DNA of 41,448 bases, from contig CAYYAQ010000028.1 of the NCBI GenBank assembly GCA_964469555.1, forward strand, positions 1 to 41,448. Reading direction: 5' to 3'. The position numbers and the translations under genes were made by a program. How positions within the stretch are numbered: position 1 is the stretch's first letter; the number at the start of each line of letters is the position of its first letter. Below the pieces are notes generated by a model that saw nothing but the letters and a program-made list of their open reading frames with translations, was not told where the DNA came from and searched no databases. This stretch comes from CAYYAQ01 sp964469555. Lineage in GTDB: Bacteria > Planctomycetota > UBA1135 > UBA2386. This document shows, in pieces, positions 14,996 through 24,487 of this stretch.

Positions 14996-17103
14996 CAACC
15001 AACGCACGACTCCCGGAAACCCGACTGCTGCTGGTGCTCCAGATCGTGTGCGCCGCAAGCTCTGTCGCGTCCCTACCCCGGGGCCAGATCCATCCGTTCT
15101 GGTTGCTGACGTTCATCATCCCGGCGGCGCTCTTCCTCTTTCTCAGCACCGGGAACAGAAAACGACTCCTACCGACGTGGGCGCGGGTCACCATCGCCGT
15201 CGTGTTTCAAGTCCTCGCGGCGTACACGGCGTACTACTTCTCCACCTACTACTTCCATCACCCGCTGGACGAAAAGTCCTCGCTCGCGTGCAGCCTGTTG
15301 CCTGCGTTGACGTACTTCACGCTGCGCCGCGAACCGTCGGACACCAGTCTGTCGTTGTTCCTGAGCTTCTGCTTCCTGCTGATCGGAATCATGCTCAACC
15401 ACGACGCAGCCGATTGGACGCTGATCGTGTTCCTCTGCTCCTGCGCGTGGGCCATGCAGATCGAAGCGAGCAACCGCGCCTTGACGATGCGCCACGCGGC
15501 CCGCGGAGTCTCGATGTCCTCAACGTCGAAGATCCTGCGGCGGACGCAGGTCGTCGCCGCCTTGATGCTCGTCGCGTTCCTGCTGTACCAGGGGATCGAT
15601 CTCCTCCCGTCGCCCAGTCGACCGGGTACGCGCAGCCAAGACGCTTCGCCGGCCTCACACGGAGGGCGGATCATGGGGCTGAATTCGAGGTTCGACCTGA
15701 GCGGCGGCGAAGGCAGCCCGTTGAGCCTCACCGCGGACCGGGCCTTGCTCGTCGAGGATCCGAGTGGGGATCGAGTGCCGTCGGACCTCTACCTTCGGAT
15801 GACCTACTTCGATCGCGCGTTCTCCGACGAGTGGCAGACCTGGGCGCCGAACTGGCAGAAGAACGATACCTCCCCCGAGAAGTTCGATGTTCGCGAACCG
15901 ATCGAACCCCTGACTCGGTACCCGAGAGCCCGACTCCAAGTCAAGCGATTCGAGCCGACCGCGAACGGCGAGATGTTCCTGCCCCCGGGCACCGAGCAGA
16001 TCTTCGGGATCAGGCGGATGGTGTTCGAAAAGAACGTCGGGTTCTTCCGCTCGCTGGACCCCCGGGAAACCGGCTACGGCGTCCTCTACCAACGCCCCCA
16101 TAAGTTGCGTCGACTGACGAACTCCATCGACCCGTTCCACGATCGGATCAACTTCAGGGAGCTGCCACCGGACCTCCGCACGGACAAACTCAAGACTCTC
16201 GCACGCCAGCTCGGCGGGCCGAACGCCAAGAATCGGTCACCGATGGGGCTCGCGCGCAAGATCGCGAAGGGCCTCCAGGATCGCTGTTCATACGTCCTTC
16301 GCGAGCCGAGCGGACCCTACCCGGACGCCATCCACAACTTCTTGTTTGGGAACAGGAAGGGCTACTGCATGCACTTCGCCACGTCGCTCGCGATCATGCT
16401 GCGGATCCACGACGTGCCGTGTCGCATCGCGGTGGGATTCCATGCTGGCGAGAGCATCGACGACGGGAGACGCGTCTTCGGCTCGCAACACGCGCACGCG
16501 TGGGTGGAGATTCCACTCGGCCCGGCAATTCCGCTACCCGGCGACGGAGTCGATCTACGCACCAAGCCGGGCTGGACCCTTCTCGACCCAACGCCACCGG
16601 CGGACCGAACGAGGCGCGGTTGGCCCAATCCGGGAACGCTGAATCAACCGACTCCGGAAGCCGCGGACTCCGGAGGCGAGATGTTCGGTTCGTCATGCTT
16701 CCTCGCAAGCTTGAGCGACCCGCTCGCAAATCCCGGGGCGTTCATGCTCGCGACGTTCGTGTTGGTTTGCTTGACCATCGGATTCCTCGTCCTCGTCGCG
16801 CGACGCTCTCACCGACCGACTCGTCGCGCGTTCGAGCGCCCGACGCCCGACTCGGTCAGGGCTCGCCGGCTGCTCGACCAGATCCTCGCTGCGCTCGCGC
16901 AGTACGGACAGCCAAAGCACCAGCGTGCGACGCTCGAACAGTACGCCCGCGCGTTGCGCGGCGACAAGGACCTGGATGTGCCAGTCCTCGCTCAAGCGTT
17001 CCGGGCCTACCAAGACGTGCGTTTCGGGGCGAAGCACCTGGATGACGGGCGAGAAGGGCAGCTATCGGCCGGTCTCGCGAACGCGAAGGATGCCGGGGCC
17101 TGA
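14992..17103 (+). CDS. TgpA-like membrane transglutaminase
   Basis: The GTG at 14992 overlaps the upstream stop and is preferred to the in-frame GTG at 14977. This gives 703 residues. About six N-terminal membrane helices (DUF3488-type region, residues about 8-200) precede a periplasmic part with a transglutaminase core: Cys459 in RKGYCMHFA, His502 in QHAHAWVEI and Asp532 in WTLLDPTPP form the catalytic triad. A further membrane helix lies near residues 580-600, and the tail resembles the DUF4129 region. Family members are linked to cell-envelope processing; the natural substrate is unknown. A stem-loop follows 9 bases after the stop. Confidence 0.9.
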   Translation: MTTNARLPETRLLLVLQIVCAASSVASLPRGQIHPFWLLTFIIPAALFLFLSTGNRKRLLPTWARVTIAVVFQVLAAYTAYYFSTYYFHHPLDEKSSLACSLLPALTYFTLRREPSDTSLSLFLSFCFLLIGIMLNHDAADWTLIVFLCSCAWAMQIEASNRALTMRHAARGVSMSSTSKILRRTQVVAALMLVAFLLYQGIDLLPSPSRPGTRSQDASPASHGGRIMGLNSRFDLSGGEGSPLSLTADRALLVEDPSGDRVPSDLYLRMTYFDRAFSDEWQTWAPNWQKNDTSPEKFDVREPIEPLTRYPRARLQVKRFEPTANGEMFLPPGTEQIFGIRRMVFEKNVGFFRSLDPRETGYGVLYQRPHKLRRLTNSIDPFHDRINFRELPPDLRTDKLKTLARQLGGPNAKNRSPMGLARKIAKGLQDRCSYVLREPSGPYPDAIHNFLFGNRKGYCMHFATSLAIMLRIHDVPCRIAVGFHAGESIDDGRRVFGSQHAHAWVEIPLGPAIPLPGDGVDLRTKPGWTLLDPTPPADRTRRGWPNPGTLNQPTPEAADSGGEMFGSSCFLASLSDPLANPGAFMLATFVLVCLTIGFLVLVARRSHRPTRRAFERPTPDSVRARRLLDQILAALAQYGQPKHQRATLEQYARALRGDKDLDVPVLAQAFRAYQDVRFGAKHLDDGREGQLSAGLANAKDAGA

Positions 17104-17112
17104 GCAGGGACG

Positions 17113-17130
17113 GAGTCGCGGTAGCGACTC
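17113..17130 (+). terminator. Intrinsic terminator-like hairpin after the transglutaminase gene
   Basis: GAGTCGC (17113-17119) pairs perfectly with GCGACTC (17124-17130) around the tetraloop GGTA, followed by the T-rich tract TATTTCTTCT. It fits the end of the moxR operon. The tail overlaps the stop codon of the convergent sulfatase gene. Confidence 0.65.
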
Positions 17131-18590
17131 TATTTCTTCTGTCCGTGGTTCGGATTCGCCCGCGGCAATCTCGCCCCGACGTCCTTCAGGTGCGCCATCA
17201 GTTGTTCGTCGAGCCGTTTCACCATTTGCGACTTCTTCGAGACGAGGTTGTTTCTCTCGCTGAGATCGTCGGCGAGATTGAACAATTCGAACTTCGGACC
17301 TTCGAACCGCTTGATCAACTTCCAATCTCCATCGCGGATGATGCTGTACGGCGTCACGTTGCGTCCGCGATAGTGCGGGAAGTGCCAGAAGATCGCGCGC
17401 TTATGCATCCGCGATCGACCGTTCGAACGAAGGTGACCGACCAACGACACACCGTCGAGCGCGCGATTCGGGGGTCGCGACACCTCGAGCGCATCGAGGA
17501 TCGTCGGAAAGTAGTCGACACTCGTCACCGGTTCTTTCGAGATCGAGCCGGGCTTGACCACACCGGGCCAGCGAACGATCAGCGGGACGCGAATGCCACC
17601 TTCGTAGGGGAAGCCCTTACCCGACCGAAGCGGAGCGTTGTGCGTGGGACCGAGGAGGCCACCGTTGTCGGAAGTGAACACGATCATCGTCCGATCGGCG
17701 ACGCCGTGCTTCTCGAGCGCGGCCAGAACCAGGCCGACCGCGTCGTCGACGCTGTGGACCATCGCGGCGTACTTGGCGTTCTTCTGCTTCGGCTTTTGGA
17801 CGGTCGCTTCTCTCTTCTTCGCGTACCGATCGGTGAGATCCTTCTTGGCCTGAATCGGCGTGTGCACGGCATAGTGCGCGAGGTAGAGGAAGAACGGCTT
17901 GTCCTTGTGGCGCGCGATGAAACCCACGGCTTCGTCGGCTTCGCGATCGGTGAGGTACTCACCCTTCTTGCGGGGCTTCAGGTGCGGAATCCCCTGCTTC
18001 AGTCGCTTGTTCGTGTACGGATCGAAGTAGCTGGGTGGTTGCCCGTAGTCACACCCGCCGTAGTTCTCGTCGAACCCCTGGTGTTGGGGAAACCACGCGT
18101 CGTCGCCGAGGTGCCACTTGCCGATATGGCACGTGGCGTAACCGGCTTTCTTCAGCACCTCCGCCAACGTCACCTCCTCGCTCTCCAACCAGAACGGATT
18201 GGGAGGGCAGAGCAACTTGCGATTACGCCCGCCGACGTACTCCGTAGGATTCTTCGCGGGCGTGCCCTTGCGTCCGCGCTGGAACTGCGCGCGGATCCAA
18301 TCGGTCACGCCGGTTCGCGCTGGGTAGCGACCGGTCATCACCGCGGCGCGAGTCGGCGAGCACACCGCACACGCTGCATACGCGTCCGTAAAACGAATCC
18401 CGCTGGCAGCGAGCCGATCGATGTTCGGCGTCGCGTAGAACTCACTGCCCTGACAAGTCAGATCCGTCCAGCCGAGGTCGTCGACGAGCACGAACACGAC
18501 GTTCATTGGCTTCGACTCGCGGTCTTGCGCCATCAGAGGCGTGAGGTTGGACAAAACCAAGACGAGTGCGGCGCGGACGAGGGTGTTCAT
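17130..18590 (-). CDS. Exported sulfatase (Cys-type), second copy
   Basis: The protein is 486 residues. A signal peptide covers residues 1-22 (LVRAALVLVLSNLTPLMAQ). VLVDDLGWTDL (35-45) carries the metal-binding Asp pair, and CSPTRAAVMTGRYP starts at Cys77, the formylglycine site. GKWHLGDD, HYAVHTPI and SDNGG are further active-site blocks. It is more similar to typical arylsulfatase-A-like planctomycete enzymes than to the copy at 10143. The long loop after residue 100 (RNRKLLCPPNPFW) may shape substrate choice. It is convergent with the transglutaminase gene and divergent from the helicase gene. Substrate is unknown; sulfated polysaccharide is likely. Confidence 0.9.
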   Translation of the reverse strand: MNTLVRAALVLVLSNLTPLMAQDRESKPMNVVFVLVDDLGWTDLTCQGSEFYATPNIDRLAASGIRFTDAYAACAVCSPTRAAVMTGRYPARTGVTDWIRAQFQRGRKGTPAKNPTEYVGGRNRKLLCPPNPFWLESEEVTLAEVLKKAGYATCHIGKWHLGDDAWFPQHQGFDENYGGCDYGQPPSYFDPYTNKRLKQGIPHLKPRKKGEYLTDREADEAVGFIARHKDKPFFLYLAHYAVHTPIQAKKDLTDRYAKKREATVQKPKQKNAKYAAMVHSVDDAVGLVLAALEKHGVADRTMIVFTSDNGGLLGPTHNAPLRSGKGFPYEGGIRVPLIVRWPGVVKPGSISKEPVTSVDYFPTILDALEVSRPPNRALDGVSLVGHLRSNGRSRMHKRAIFWHFPHYRGRNVTPYSIIRDGDWKLIKRFEGPKFELFNLADDLSERNNLVSKKSQMVKRLDEQLMAHLKDVGARLPRANPNHGQKK

Positions 18591-18742
18591 GGCGACACAT
18601 GATGCCAGCCCAAGCCACCCTTACAAACTACGACCTCGTAGCCACAGGTCCTGGGATGCGACGAGCGGCGCAAGCGGATCGTGATGTTCGGCGGATCCGG
18701 GAAAGGCAAAGATGTCCTTTGGGAGATAGTCTCTCGCCACGG

Positions 18743-19996
18743 ATGCCAGACACCTTCGCCGAACTCCCGCTCCACGACACCCTCTTGGCGACAGCTGCCA
18801 GGCTCGGCTACGCGACACCGACCAAGATCCAGAGCGAAGCGATCCCTCACCTGGTGAAGGGTCTCGATCTCCTGGGAATCGCGCAGACTGGCACAGGCAA
18901 GACCGCGACGTTTGGCCTGCCGATCCTGCATCGGCTGCGCGAGTCGGGGAGCGCGGCGGCATCAGGCCTCCCGAAGGCGCTGATCCTCGCGCCGACTCGG
19001 GAGCTCGCGACGCAGATCTGGGAACGGATCTCTGAGTACGCCGAGGGACTCGACCTGCGGGTCTCGCTAATCCAGGGCGGTATCGAATACGACGGGCAGA
19101 TCGAAGAGCTGGCCAAAGGAGTGCACTTGCTCGTCGCGACACCCGGGCGATTGTTGGATCTGCTGCAACAAGACAAGCTCACGTTGGATGCCATCGAGAC
19201 CTTCGTACTCGACGAGGCGGATCGAATGCTCGACCTGGGCTTCATCGATGCCGTGCACAAGGTCCACGAGCTGTTGCCCAAGAAGCACCAGTCGCTGCTC
19301 TTCTCGGCGACGATGCCGGACGCGATCGCCAGGCTCGCCAAGAAGATCCTCTGGAAGCCGACACGTGTCGAAGCCGAACGCCCCGGCGCCACTATCGAAG
19401 GCGTGCACCAGTCCATCTACTACGTCGAGCCGGACGACAAACTGAGCCTCCTCGGCGAAATCCTCAACGACGAGGCGGTTACCAAGGCGTTGGTGTTTTG
19501 CCGTACGCGGAAGAGCGCGGAAGAGGTCGCCGACTACCTCCTGGGATTCCAGGAGAAGGCCGAAGCCACGCACAGTGGTAGATCGCAAGAGGGCCGCGAC
19601 CACGCGATGTCACGCTTTCGCGATGGCGCCACCCGCATCTTGGTGGCCAGCGACGTCGCCGCACGTGGCCTCGACGTGCACGACATCACGCACGTGATCA
19701 ACTTCCACGTGCCCGAGGTTCCCGAGACCTACGTCCACCGCGTGGGCCGAACGGGGCGTGCCGGCGCCTCGGGTATCGCGATCACGATGTGCGCCATCGA
19801 CGAACGCAAGTTCTTGCGCGACATCGAAGGCCTGATCAGGCGGGTCATCGAACCGGTCACCGACCACCCGTACCACTCTTCGCTCGAGCTCACGCCAGAG
19901 CATCTGCAACTCGGGCGCGAAGCGAAGAAGGCGCGGACCAAGCAACAGGGTCGACCGCGAAAGAGCCGGCGACGCAGCGGACGCAAGCAGGGCTAG
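18743..19996 (+). CDS. DEAD-box RNA helicase (RhlE-like)
   Basis: Started at the ATG at 18743 the protein is 417 residues; the frame is open upstream but that part is not protein-like. The Q motif ends at Gln30. AQTGTGKT (47-54) is Walker A, PTRELA is motif Ia, VLDEADRML is the DEAD motif, SAT is motif III, and DVAARGLD and YVHRVGRTGRAG are motifs V and VI. The C-terminal tail is Lys/Arg-rich (KKARTKQQGRPRKSRRR), as in RhlE and CsdA-type enzymes that bind structured RNA. It would unwind RNA in ribosome assembly or mRNA decay. It stands alone, divergent from the sulfatase. No cold-shock element was identified in the 152-bp upstream gap. Confidence 0.93.
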   Translation: MPDTFAELPLHDTLLATAARLGYATPTKIQSEAIPHLVKGLDLLGIAQTGTGKTATFGLPILHRLRESGSAAASGLPKALILAPTRELATQIWERISEYAEGLDLRVSLIQGGIEYDGQIEELAKGVHLLVATPGRLLDLLQQDKLTLDAIETFVLDEADRMLDLGFIDAVHKVHELLPKKHQSLLFSATMPDAIARLAKKILWKPTRVEAERPGATIEGVHQSIYYVEPDDKLSLLGEILNDEAVTKALVFCRTRKSAEEVADYLLGFQEKAEATHSGRSQEGRDHAMSRFRDGATRILVASDVAARGLDVHDITHVINFHVPEVPETYVHRVGRTGRAGASGIAITMCAIDERKFLRDIEGLIRRVIEPVTDHPYHSSLELTPEHLQLGREAKKARTKQQGRPRKSRRRSGRKQG

Positions 19997-20089
19997 GTAC
20001 CGAGACGTCTGGTTCGAGCACGAACGGCTCGCCCTCCCCCGACCCCAGGGGACCGTTGTTTTCCGGGTTTGATGTTCCAGGGGGTTGCG

Positions 20090-20359
20090 TCCTTGATCGG
20101 CAGTGAGAGCGATCGGTGTCCGCAGCTTCGTGACGAAGTCCACGCCGTTCGGTCTGCCCTGCTCCTGCGCCAGAACCCATCGCGCCAGCCCCGCTGCTGG
20201 CGCGACAACACCACCTGAACCGACAAGATGAAACTCCGTCGGGTGCGGGCGGTGCCCGCCCACCGCTCGATCGTGTCCCACGACTGAATGTTCGATCGCC
20301 TGATCTGGCGCGTCACGGAAGTCCGTGCCTTTCATTCCCAGCGGGCTGAACAGACGCGC
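20090..20359 (-). pseudogene. Remnant of a class C beta-lactamase-type serine hydrolase
   Basis: Reading the minus strand from 20359, about 90 residues resemble the C-terminal half of a beta-lactamase/esterase-family protein: LFSPLGMKGTDFRD, then VGHDRAVGG, then GSGGVVAPAAGLARWV. The last block matches the usual 'GAGGLVSTAADLARW' region. The N-terminal part with the catalytic Ser-x-x-Lys is absent, because upstream DNA codes for a different remnant on the other strand. No start codon or ribosome binding site fits. It is non-functional as it stands. Confidence 0.6.
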
Positions 20360-20439
20360 GCGAGCTAATGCACGCAGGCACGATAATCCGAATGCGGTTC
20401 GGTTTTTGGGATACCCGGGTTTGTCCAAATTCGACAAGC

Positions 20440-20747
20440 ACCGGAATCTCAATCCGCCGGTCCAGGCGCTGACAGTCAACGGTGCGATCCCCGCTCCCGT
20501 ACTGCGGTTTCGCGAAGGCGACGTGGTCCGCATTACCGTTCGCAACGCCCTTCGCCACGAAAAGACATCGATCCACTGGCACGGTCTCCTGGTGCCCAAC
20601 GCGATGGATGGCGTGCCCTACCTGACAACACCGCCGATCCCGCACGGCGGGAAGCGCGTCTTCGAGCTCAAGCTGCGCCAGTCAGGGACCTACTGGTACC
20701 ACTCCCACAGCGGGTTGCAGGAACAGCGTGGAGTGTACGGCGCGATC
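20440..20747 (+). pseudogene. Remnant of a CopA-like multicopper oxidase (first cupredoxin domain only)
   Basis: About 100 residues match the first domain of CopA-type multicopper oxidases: ALTVNGAIPAPVLRFREGD, then TSIHWHGLLVPNAMDGVP, then SGTYWYHSHSGLQEQRG. The His-x-His pairs of the type 2/type 3 copper site are intact. After about 20747 the frame continues into unrelated sequence and stops at 20912, so domains two and three and the C-terminal copper ligands are gone. An intact enzyme would be 400-600 residues. The open frame starts at 20325, but its first ~40 residues are not homologous. This is a fragment left by deletion, or possibly by an assembly join. Confidence 0.75.
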
Positions 20748-20933
20748 ACCGACGGTCGGCCCTCGCGGCCAGCACCGCCCATCCGCGCACTTCCCCCCAG
20801 GGGTCAAAGCACCCCTTTACACAGCGGTTACCGAAGTGTGGCGCCTTCGAACGTTCAATGGTCCGAAGCAAGCACAGCCCCCACCCGGGCCATTCGCTCA
20901 CCGAGACACTGACCACACGAAGGCAACCACACG

Positions 20934-23213
20934 ATGCATCCCAAACTCCGCGGCGCCGCGATCCTGCTGGCTCTCTCCCTGCCGGCATTCTCCATCACAT
21001 CGGTCCTTGCGGCCCAGCAGCCCAGCTCGGTGCCCTTCTTCGGACGGGCCAACTACGTGATCGTCCCGCAGAGTCGGGCGTTCGCGATGACGACTCGGGA
21101 GATGCCCGTCCGCATCGAAGCGGTGACGGCGCAGATCAAGATCCTCGAACAAACCGCGCGGACGACGATGGAGATCGTGATCCGAAACCCGTCGAGGCAG
21201 CAAGAGGAAGCCGTGCTTCTGCTTCCGGTCCCCGCCGGCGCCGCCGTGAGTGGTTTCGCGTTCAACGGCACGTCCAGCGAACCCACCGCGCGCCTGCTAT
21301 CACGAGAGGAGGCGCGGCGAACCTACGACCAGATCGTGCGGAAACTGCGCGACCCGGCGCTGCTCGAGTTCGCCGGACACAGCCTGATCCGGAGTTCGGT
21401 GTTTCCAGTTCCCGCGGGCGGGACGCAGAAAGTGAGGCTCACATACGAGCACGTGCTGACCGCCGACGGTGGACGGATCGACTACGTGCTGCCGCGCAGC
21501 GAATCGCTTGAAGGGAAGGCGAAGTGGACGATCCTGGCCGACGTCCAGGCGAAGCACGCGATCTCGATGATCTACTCTCCGAGTCACGAGCTCGCGATCA
21601 AGCGTCGGTCTGCCCGACACCTGACCGTGTCGCTCCATCCAAAGAGCGTGCGCGACCCCGGCTCGTTTCGGCTGTCGTATCTGTTGGCCAAGACAGACGC
21701 CCTGACAGCGTCGATGTTCGCCTACCCGGATCCGAAAATCGGTGGGGGCTACTTCCTGCTGATCGCCGGGCTCCCACCGACTGTCAGGAGCAACGGGTTG
21801 AAACGCGAGGTGACGATCGTCCTCGATCGCTCCGGGAGCATGGCCGGCCCCAAGATGGATCAAGTCAAGACCGCAGCGTTGCAGGTCATCGAGGGGATGG
21901 AAGAGGGAGAGAGCTTCAACATCATCGACTACGCGACCAACGTGGCGAGCTTCGCAGCGAAACCGGTCGTCAAAGACAGGAAGAGAACACTCGCGGCCCG
22001 TGAATACCTGGCCAGCCTCCGCTCGAACGGCGGGACGAACATCCACGACGCACTCGTCGAGGCGCTGCGACCAAAACCCCGGGAAGGCACGCTGCCGATC
22101 ATCCTCTTCCTGACCGACGGACTGCCGACCGTCGGGCAAACCGGAGAGGCGGCAATTCGCGATCTCCTCGCCAAGGGAAACCCCCACAAGCGCCGCGTGT
22201 TCACGTTCGGCGTCGGCAACGACGTCAACGTTCCGCTGCTGGACCGGATCGCCGAGCTCAGCCGCGCCACGACGACATACGTGCAGCCGAAGGAAGACGT
22301 CGAGATCAAGGTCGGTCAGGTGTTCCAGAAGCTGTACGGACCGGTGCTCTCGGATCCAGAACTCGCCACCCTCGCCGAGAACGGTGAGGTCGACACGCGG
22401 CGGGTGCGCGAGTTGCAACCGCAGAAGTTGCAGGACCTGTTCGGCCAAGACCAGCTGGTGATTCTCGGTCAATACCGTGGCGACAAACCGCTCCGATTCC
22501 GACTGAGCGGCAACTATCTCGGCAAGGCCAGGACCTTCGAGTTCCGCTTCGATCTCGACAAGGCGACCACGCGCAATTCGTTCGTGTCGCGACTCTGGGC
22601 GACCAGGCACATCGCGTACCTCGTCGACCATATTCGACTGGCTGGCGCGTCAGTGAGCAGGTTGCCGATGGTGCGCGGGGACGACCCTTTCCGCGACCCC
22701 AAGATGCGCGAACTTCGCGATGAGATCCTCCGGCTCTCGACCGAGTTCGGGGTGCTCTCGGAGTACACGTCGTTCCTCGCCAGAGAGGGGACGCGGCTCG
22801 ACAACTGGGACACACTCTCGATCCAGTGCGGCAACAACCTCAACAGCAAGGCCATCCGGACGCGATCCGGCATGGGCGCCGTCAACCAGGGCGCCAACCT
22901 CTGGGCACAGAAGCTCCAATTCTCACAGAACAGGCGCAACTACTACCTCAACGACAAACTCGAACGCGTGGAGGTCAGCAACGTGCAGCAGATCTCCGAC
23001 CGGGCGTTCTTCAAGCGCGGAAAGAACTGGATCGACGGTCGACTCGTACGACGCGGAGAACTCAAGCACAACAGGACAGTGACGCTAGGGAGCCCCGAGT
23101 ACCAGGAGTTGCTGAAGCTGCTCATCCGTCGCGGTCGCCAGGCAACGTTGAGCCTGAAGGGCGACATCCTCCTGAAGGTGGATGGCGAAGTCATCCGCAT
23201 CATCAACCGCTGA
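20934..23213 (+). CDS. Exported VIT and vWA domain protein
   Basis: The protein is 759 residues. A signal peptide covers residues 1-27 (ILLALSLPAFSITSVLAAQ). A VIT domain (residues about 50-170) is recognised by its conserved strand pattern, including EEAVLLLPVPAGAAVSGF and SREEARRTYDQ. The vWA domain (about 290-470) carries the MIDAS motif DRSGSM from Asp298, plus a later TDGLPT. The remaining ~270 residues are unassigned. VIT/vWA proteins resemble inter-alpha-trypsin-inhibitor heavy chains and probably mediate metal-dependent protein-protein contacts outside the cytoplasm. It heads a run with a second vWA gene 58 bases on and a two-component system. A GAAGG precedes the ATG. Confidence 0.85.
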   Translation: MHPKLRGAAILLALSLPAFSITSVLAAQQPSSVPFFGRANYVIVPQSRAFAMTTREMPVRIEAVTAQIKILEQTARTTMEIVIRNPSRQQEEAVLLLPVPAGAAVSGFAFNGTSSEPTARLLSREEARRTYDQIVRKLRDPALLEFAGHSLIRSSVFPVPAGGTQKVRLTYEHVLTADGGRIDYVLPRSESLEGKAKWTILADVQAKHAISMIYSPSHELAIKRRSARHLTVSLHPKSVRDPGSFRLSYLLAKTDALTASMFAYPDPKIGGGYFLLIAGLPPTVRSNGLKREVTIVLDRSGSMAGPKMDQVKTAALQVIEGMEEGESFNIIDYATNVASFAAKPVVKDRKRTLAAREYLASLRSNGGTNIHDALVEALRPKPREGTLPIILFLTDGLPTVGQTGEAAIRDLLAKGNPHKRRVFTFGVGNDVNVPLLDRIAELSRATTTYVQPKEDVEIKVGQVFQKLYGPVLSDPELATLAENGEVDTRRVRELQPQKLQDLFGQDQLVILGQYRGDKPLRFRLSGNYLGKARTFEFRFDLDKATTRNSFVSRLWATRHIAYLVDHIRLAGASVSRLPMVRGDDPFRDPKMRELRDEILRLSTEFGVLSEYTSFLAREGTRLDNWDTLSIQCGNNLNSKAIRTRSGMGAVNQGANLWAQKLQFSQNRRNYYLNDKLERVEVSNVQQISDRAFFKRGKNWIDGRLVRRGELKHNRTVTLGSPEYQELLKLLIRRGRQATLSLKGDILLKVDGEVIRIINR

Positions 23214-23271
23214 GATCACACCACACATTCCAACCCGACAAACCAAGACCAACCGACGGACGAAACGAATC

Positions 23272-24471
23272 ATGAAAAAGACCACGCCACTCGCACTCCT
23301 CTTCCTGGCAACGGCAACTGGGCTCGGCCTCTCGACGACACTCGGGGCGCAAAAGGCCCTCGACGAGCGACGCTACGTCGACCTCGCGATCTGCCTCGAC
23401 ACCAGCGGCAGTATGCGCGGACTGCTCGACTCGGCCCGACAGAGCATCTGGGCGATCGTGAACGATCTGGCCCTCGCCAAGCCGGCGCCGCGGTTGCGGA
23501 TCGCGCTGTTGACCTTCGGCAACGACGGTCACTCCAAGGCCAACGGTTGGGTGCGTGTCGACACCGGTTTCACGGGAGACCTGGATCTCGTCAGCGAGAA
23601 ACTGTTCGCCTTGAAGACCAACGGTGGCACCGAGCTCGTCGGTCGCGTTCTGCAGGCTTCGTTGGAGCAACTCCGGTGGACGTCGTCGAGCAACGCGCTC
23701 AAGCTGATCGTCGTCGCCGGCAACGAGAGCGCCGACCAGGACAGAATGGTCGACTTCCGATCCCAATGCAAGAAGGCGATCTCGCGCGGGATCATGATCA
23801 ACTCGATCTACTGCGGCAACCCTGGCGACCAACTGGCGCCCGCGTGGAACATGGTCGCGAAGCTGGCCGATGGACACTTCGACACGATCAACCAACACGG
23901 TACGGTCGCCTTGCAGTCGCCGTTCGACGCCCAGATCACGAGCCTCAGCTCTGCACTCAACACGACCTACATCCCGCTCGGCGCCGCTGGTGCTCGCGGG
24001 AACCGAAATCAGATCGTGCAGGACGGGAACGCCGTCCATCTCAACTCCCAGGCGTCCGCGCAGCGCGGACAGGCGAAGGCCTCGGGCAACTACTACTGTT
24101 CCTGGGACCTGATCGACAACCTGCGCACGAAGAAGCTCAAGATCAGCGAGGTCAAGGTGACGGACCTTCCCAAGAACATGCGCAAGATGACCATGAAGGA
24201 GCGCGAGGTCTACGCCGCGGAGATGCAGAAGAAGCGCACAGACATCCAGAAGAAGGTGATCGACCTGACCGCGAAGCGATCGGCCTGGTGCACCCAGGAA
24301 CTCGAGAAGCGCCGAGATGGGAAGGAAACGTCGTTCGAGAGCGCCGTGCGCAAGTCCGTGCGGGCTCAAGCCGAGGCCAAGGGACTGAAGTACCCGTCCG
24401 CGAAGAAGCCCGCGAAGGCAAAGACAACCGACAAGAAGCCGGGTGTGCAGCCGAAGCCGCGATCCAAGTGA
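23272..24471 (+). CDS. Exported vWA-domain protein with Lys/Ala-rich tail
   Basis: The start is the ATG at 23272 (MKKTTPLALLFLATATG), which gives a signal peptide ending near residue 27 and a 399-residue protein. The upstream extension to 23182 overlaps the previous gene and is not signal-like. The vWA domain begins at about residue 35, with the MIDAS motif DTSGSM at Asp43. Residues about 300-360 are charged and likely helical (REVYAAEMQKKRTDIQKK), and the last 25 residues are Lys/Ala/Pro-rich. Function is unknown. It lies between the VIT/vWA gene (58 bases) and the response regulator gene (16 bases), so it probably belongs to the same transcript. Confidence 0.85.
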   Translation: MKKTTPLALLFLATATGLGLSTTLGAQKALDERRYVDLAICLDTSGSMRGLLDSARQSIWAIVNDLALAKPAPRLRIALLTFGNDGHSKANGWVRVDTGFTGDLDLVSEKLFALKTNGGTELVGRVLQASLEQLRWTSSSNALKLIVVAGNESADQDRMVDFRSQCKKAISRGIMINSIYCGNPGDQLAPAWNMVAKLADGHFDTINQHGTVALQSPFDAQITSLSSALNTTYIPLGAAGARGNRNQIVQDGNAVHLNSQASAQRGQAKASGNYYCSWDLIDNLRTKKLKISEVKVTDLPKNMRKMTMKEREVYAAEMQKKRTDIQKKVIDLTAKRSAWCTQELEKRRDGKETSFESAVRKSVRAQAEAKGLKYPSAKKPAKAKTTDKKPGVQPKPRSK

Positions 24472-24487
24472 TAGGCTGCAAGCCAGC

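Larger units (their letters stand above)
19997..20933. other. 937-bp region with only gene remnants
   Basis: No intact gene is seen here. It contains the two remnants described at 20090-20359 and 20440-20747. The flanking parts (19997-20089 and 20748-20933) show no recognisable coding signal. The purine stretch GAAGG at about 20920 is the ribosome binding site of the VIT/vWA gene. Confidence 0.6.

Noticed and set aside
17145..18602. 485-codon plus-strand frame opposite the second sulfatase
   Set aside because: The minus strand codes for a sulfatase with all active-site motifs; this frame is its complement-strand shadow.
21300..22631. 443-codon minus-strand frame inside the VIT/vWA gene
   Set aside because: Shadow frame; no domain, and the plus-strand gene is certain from its MIDAS motif and signal peptide.
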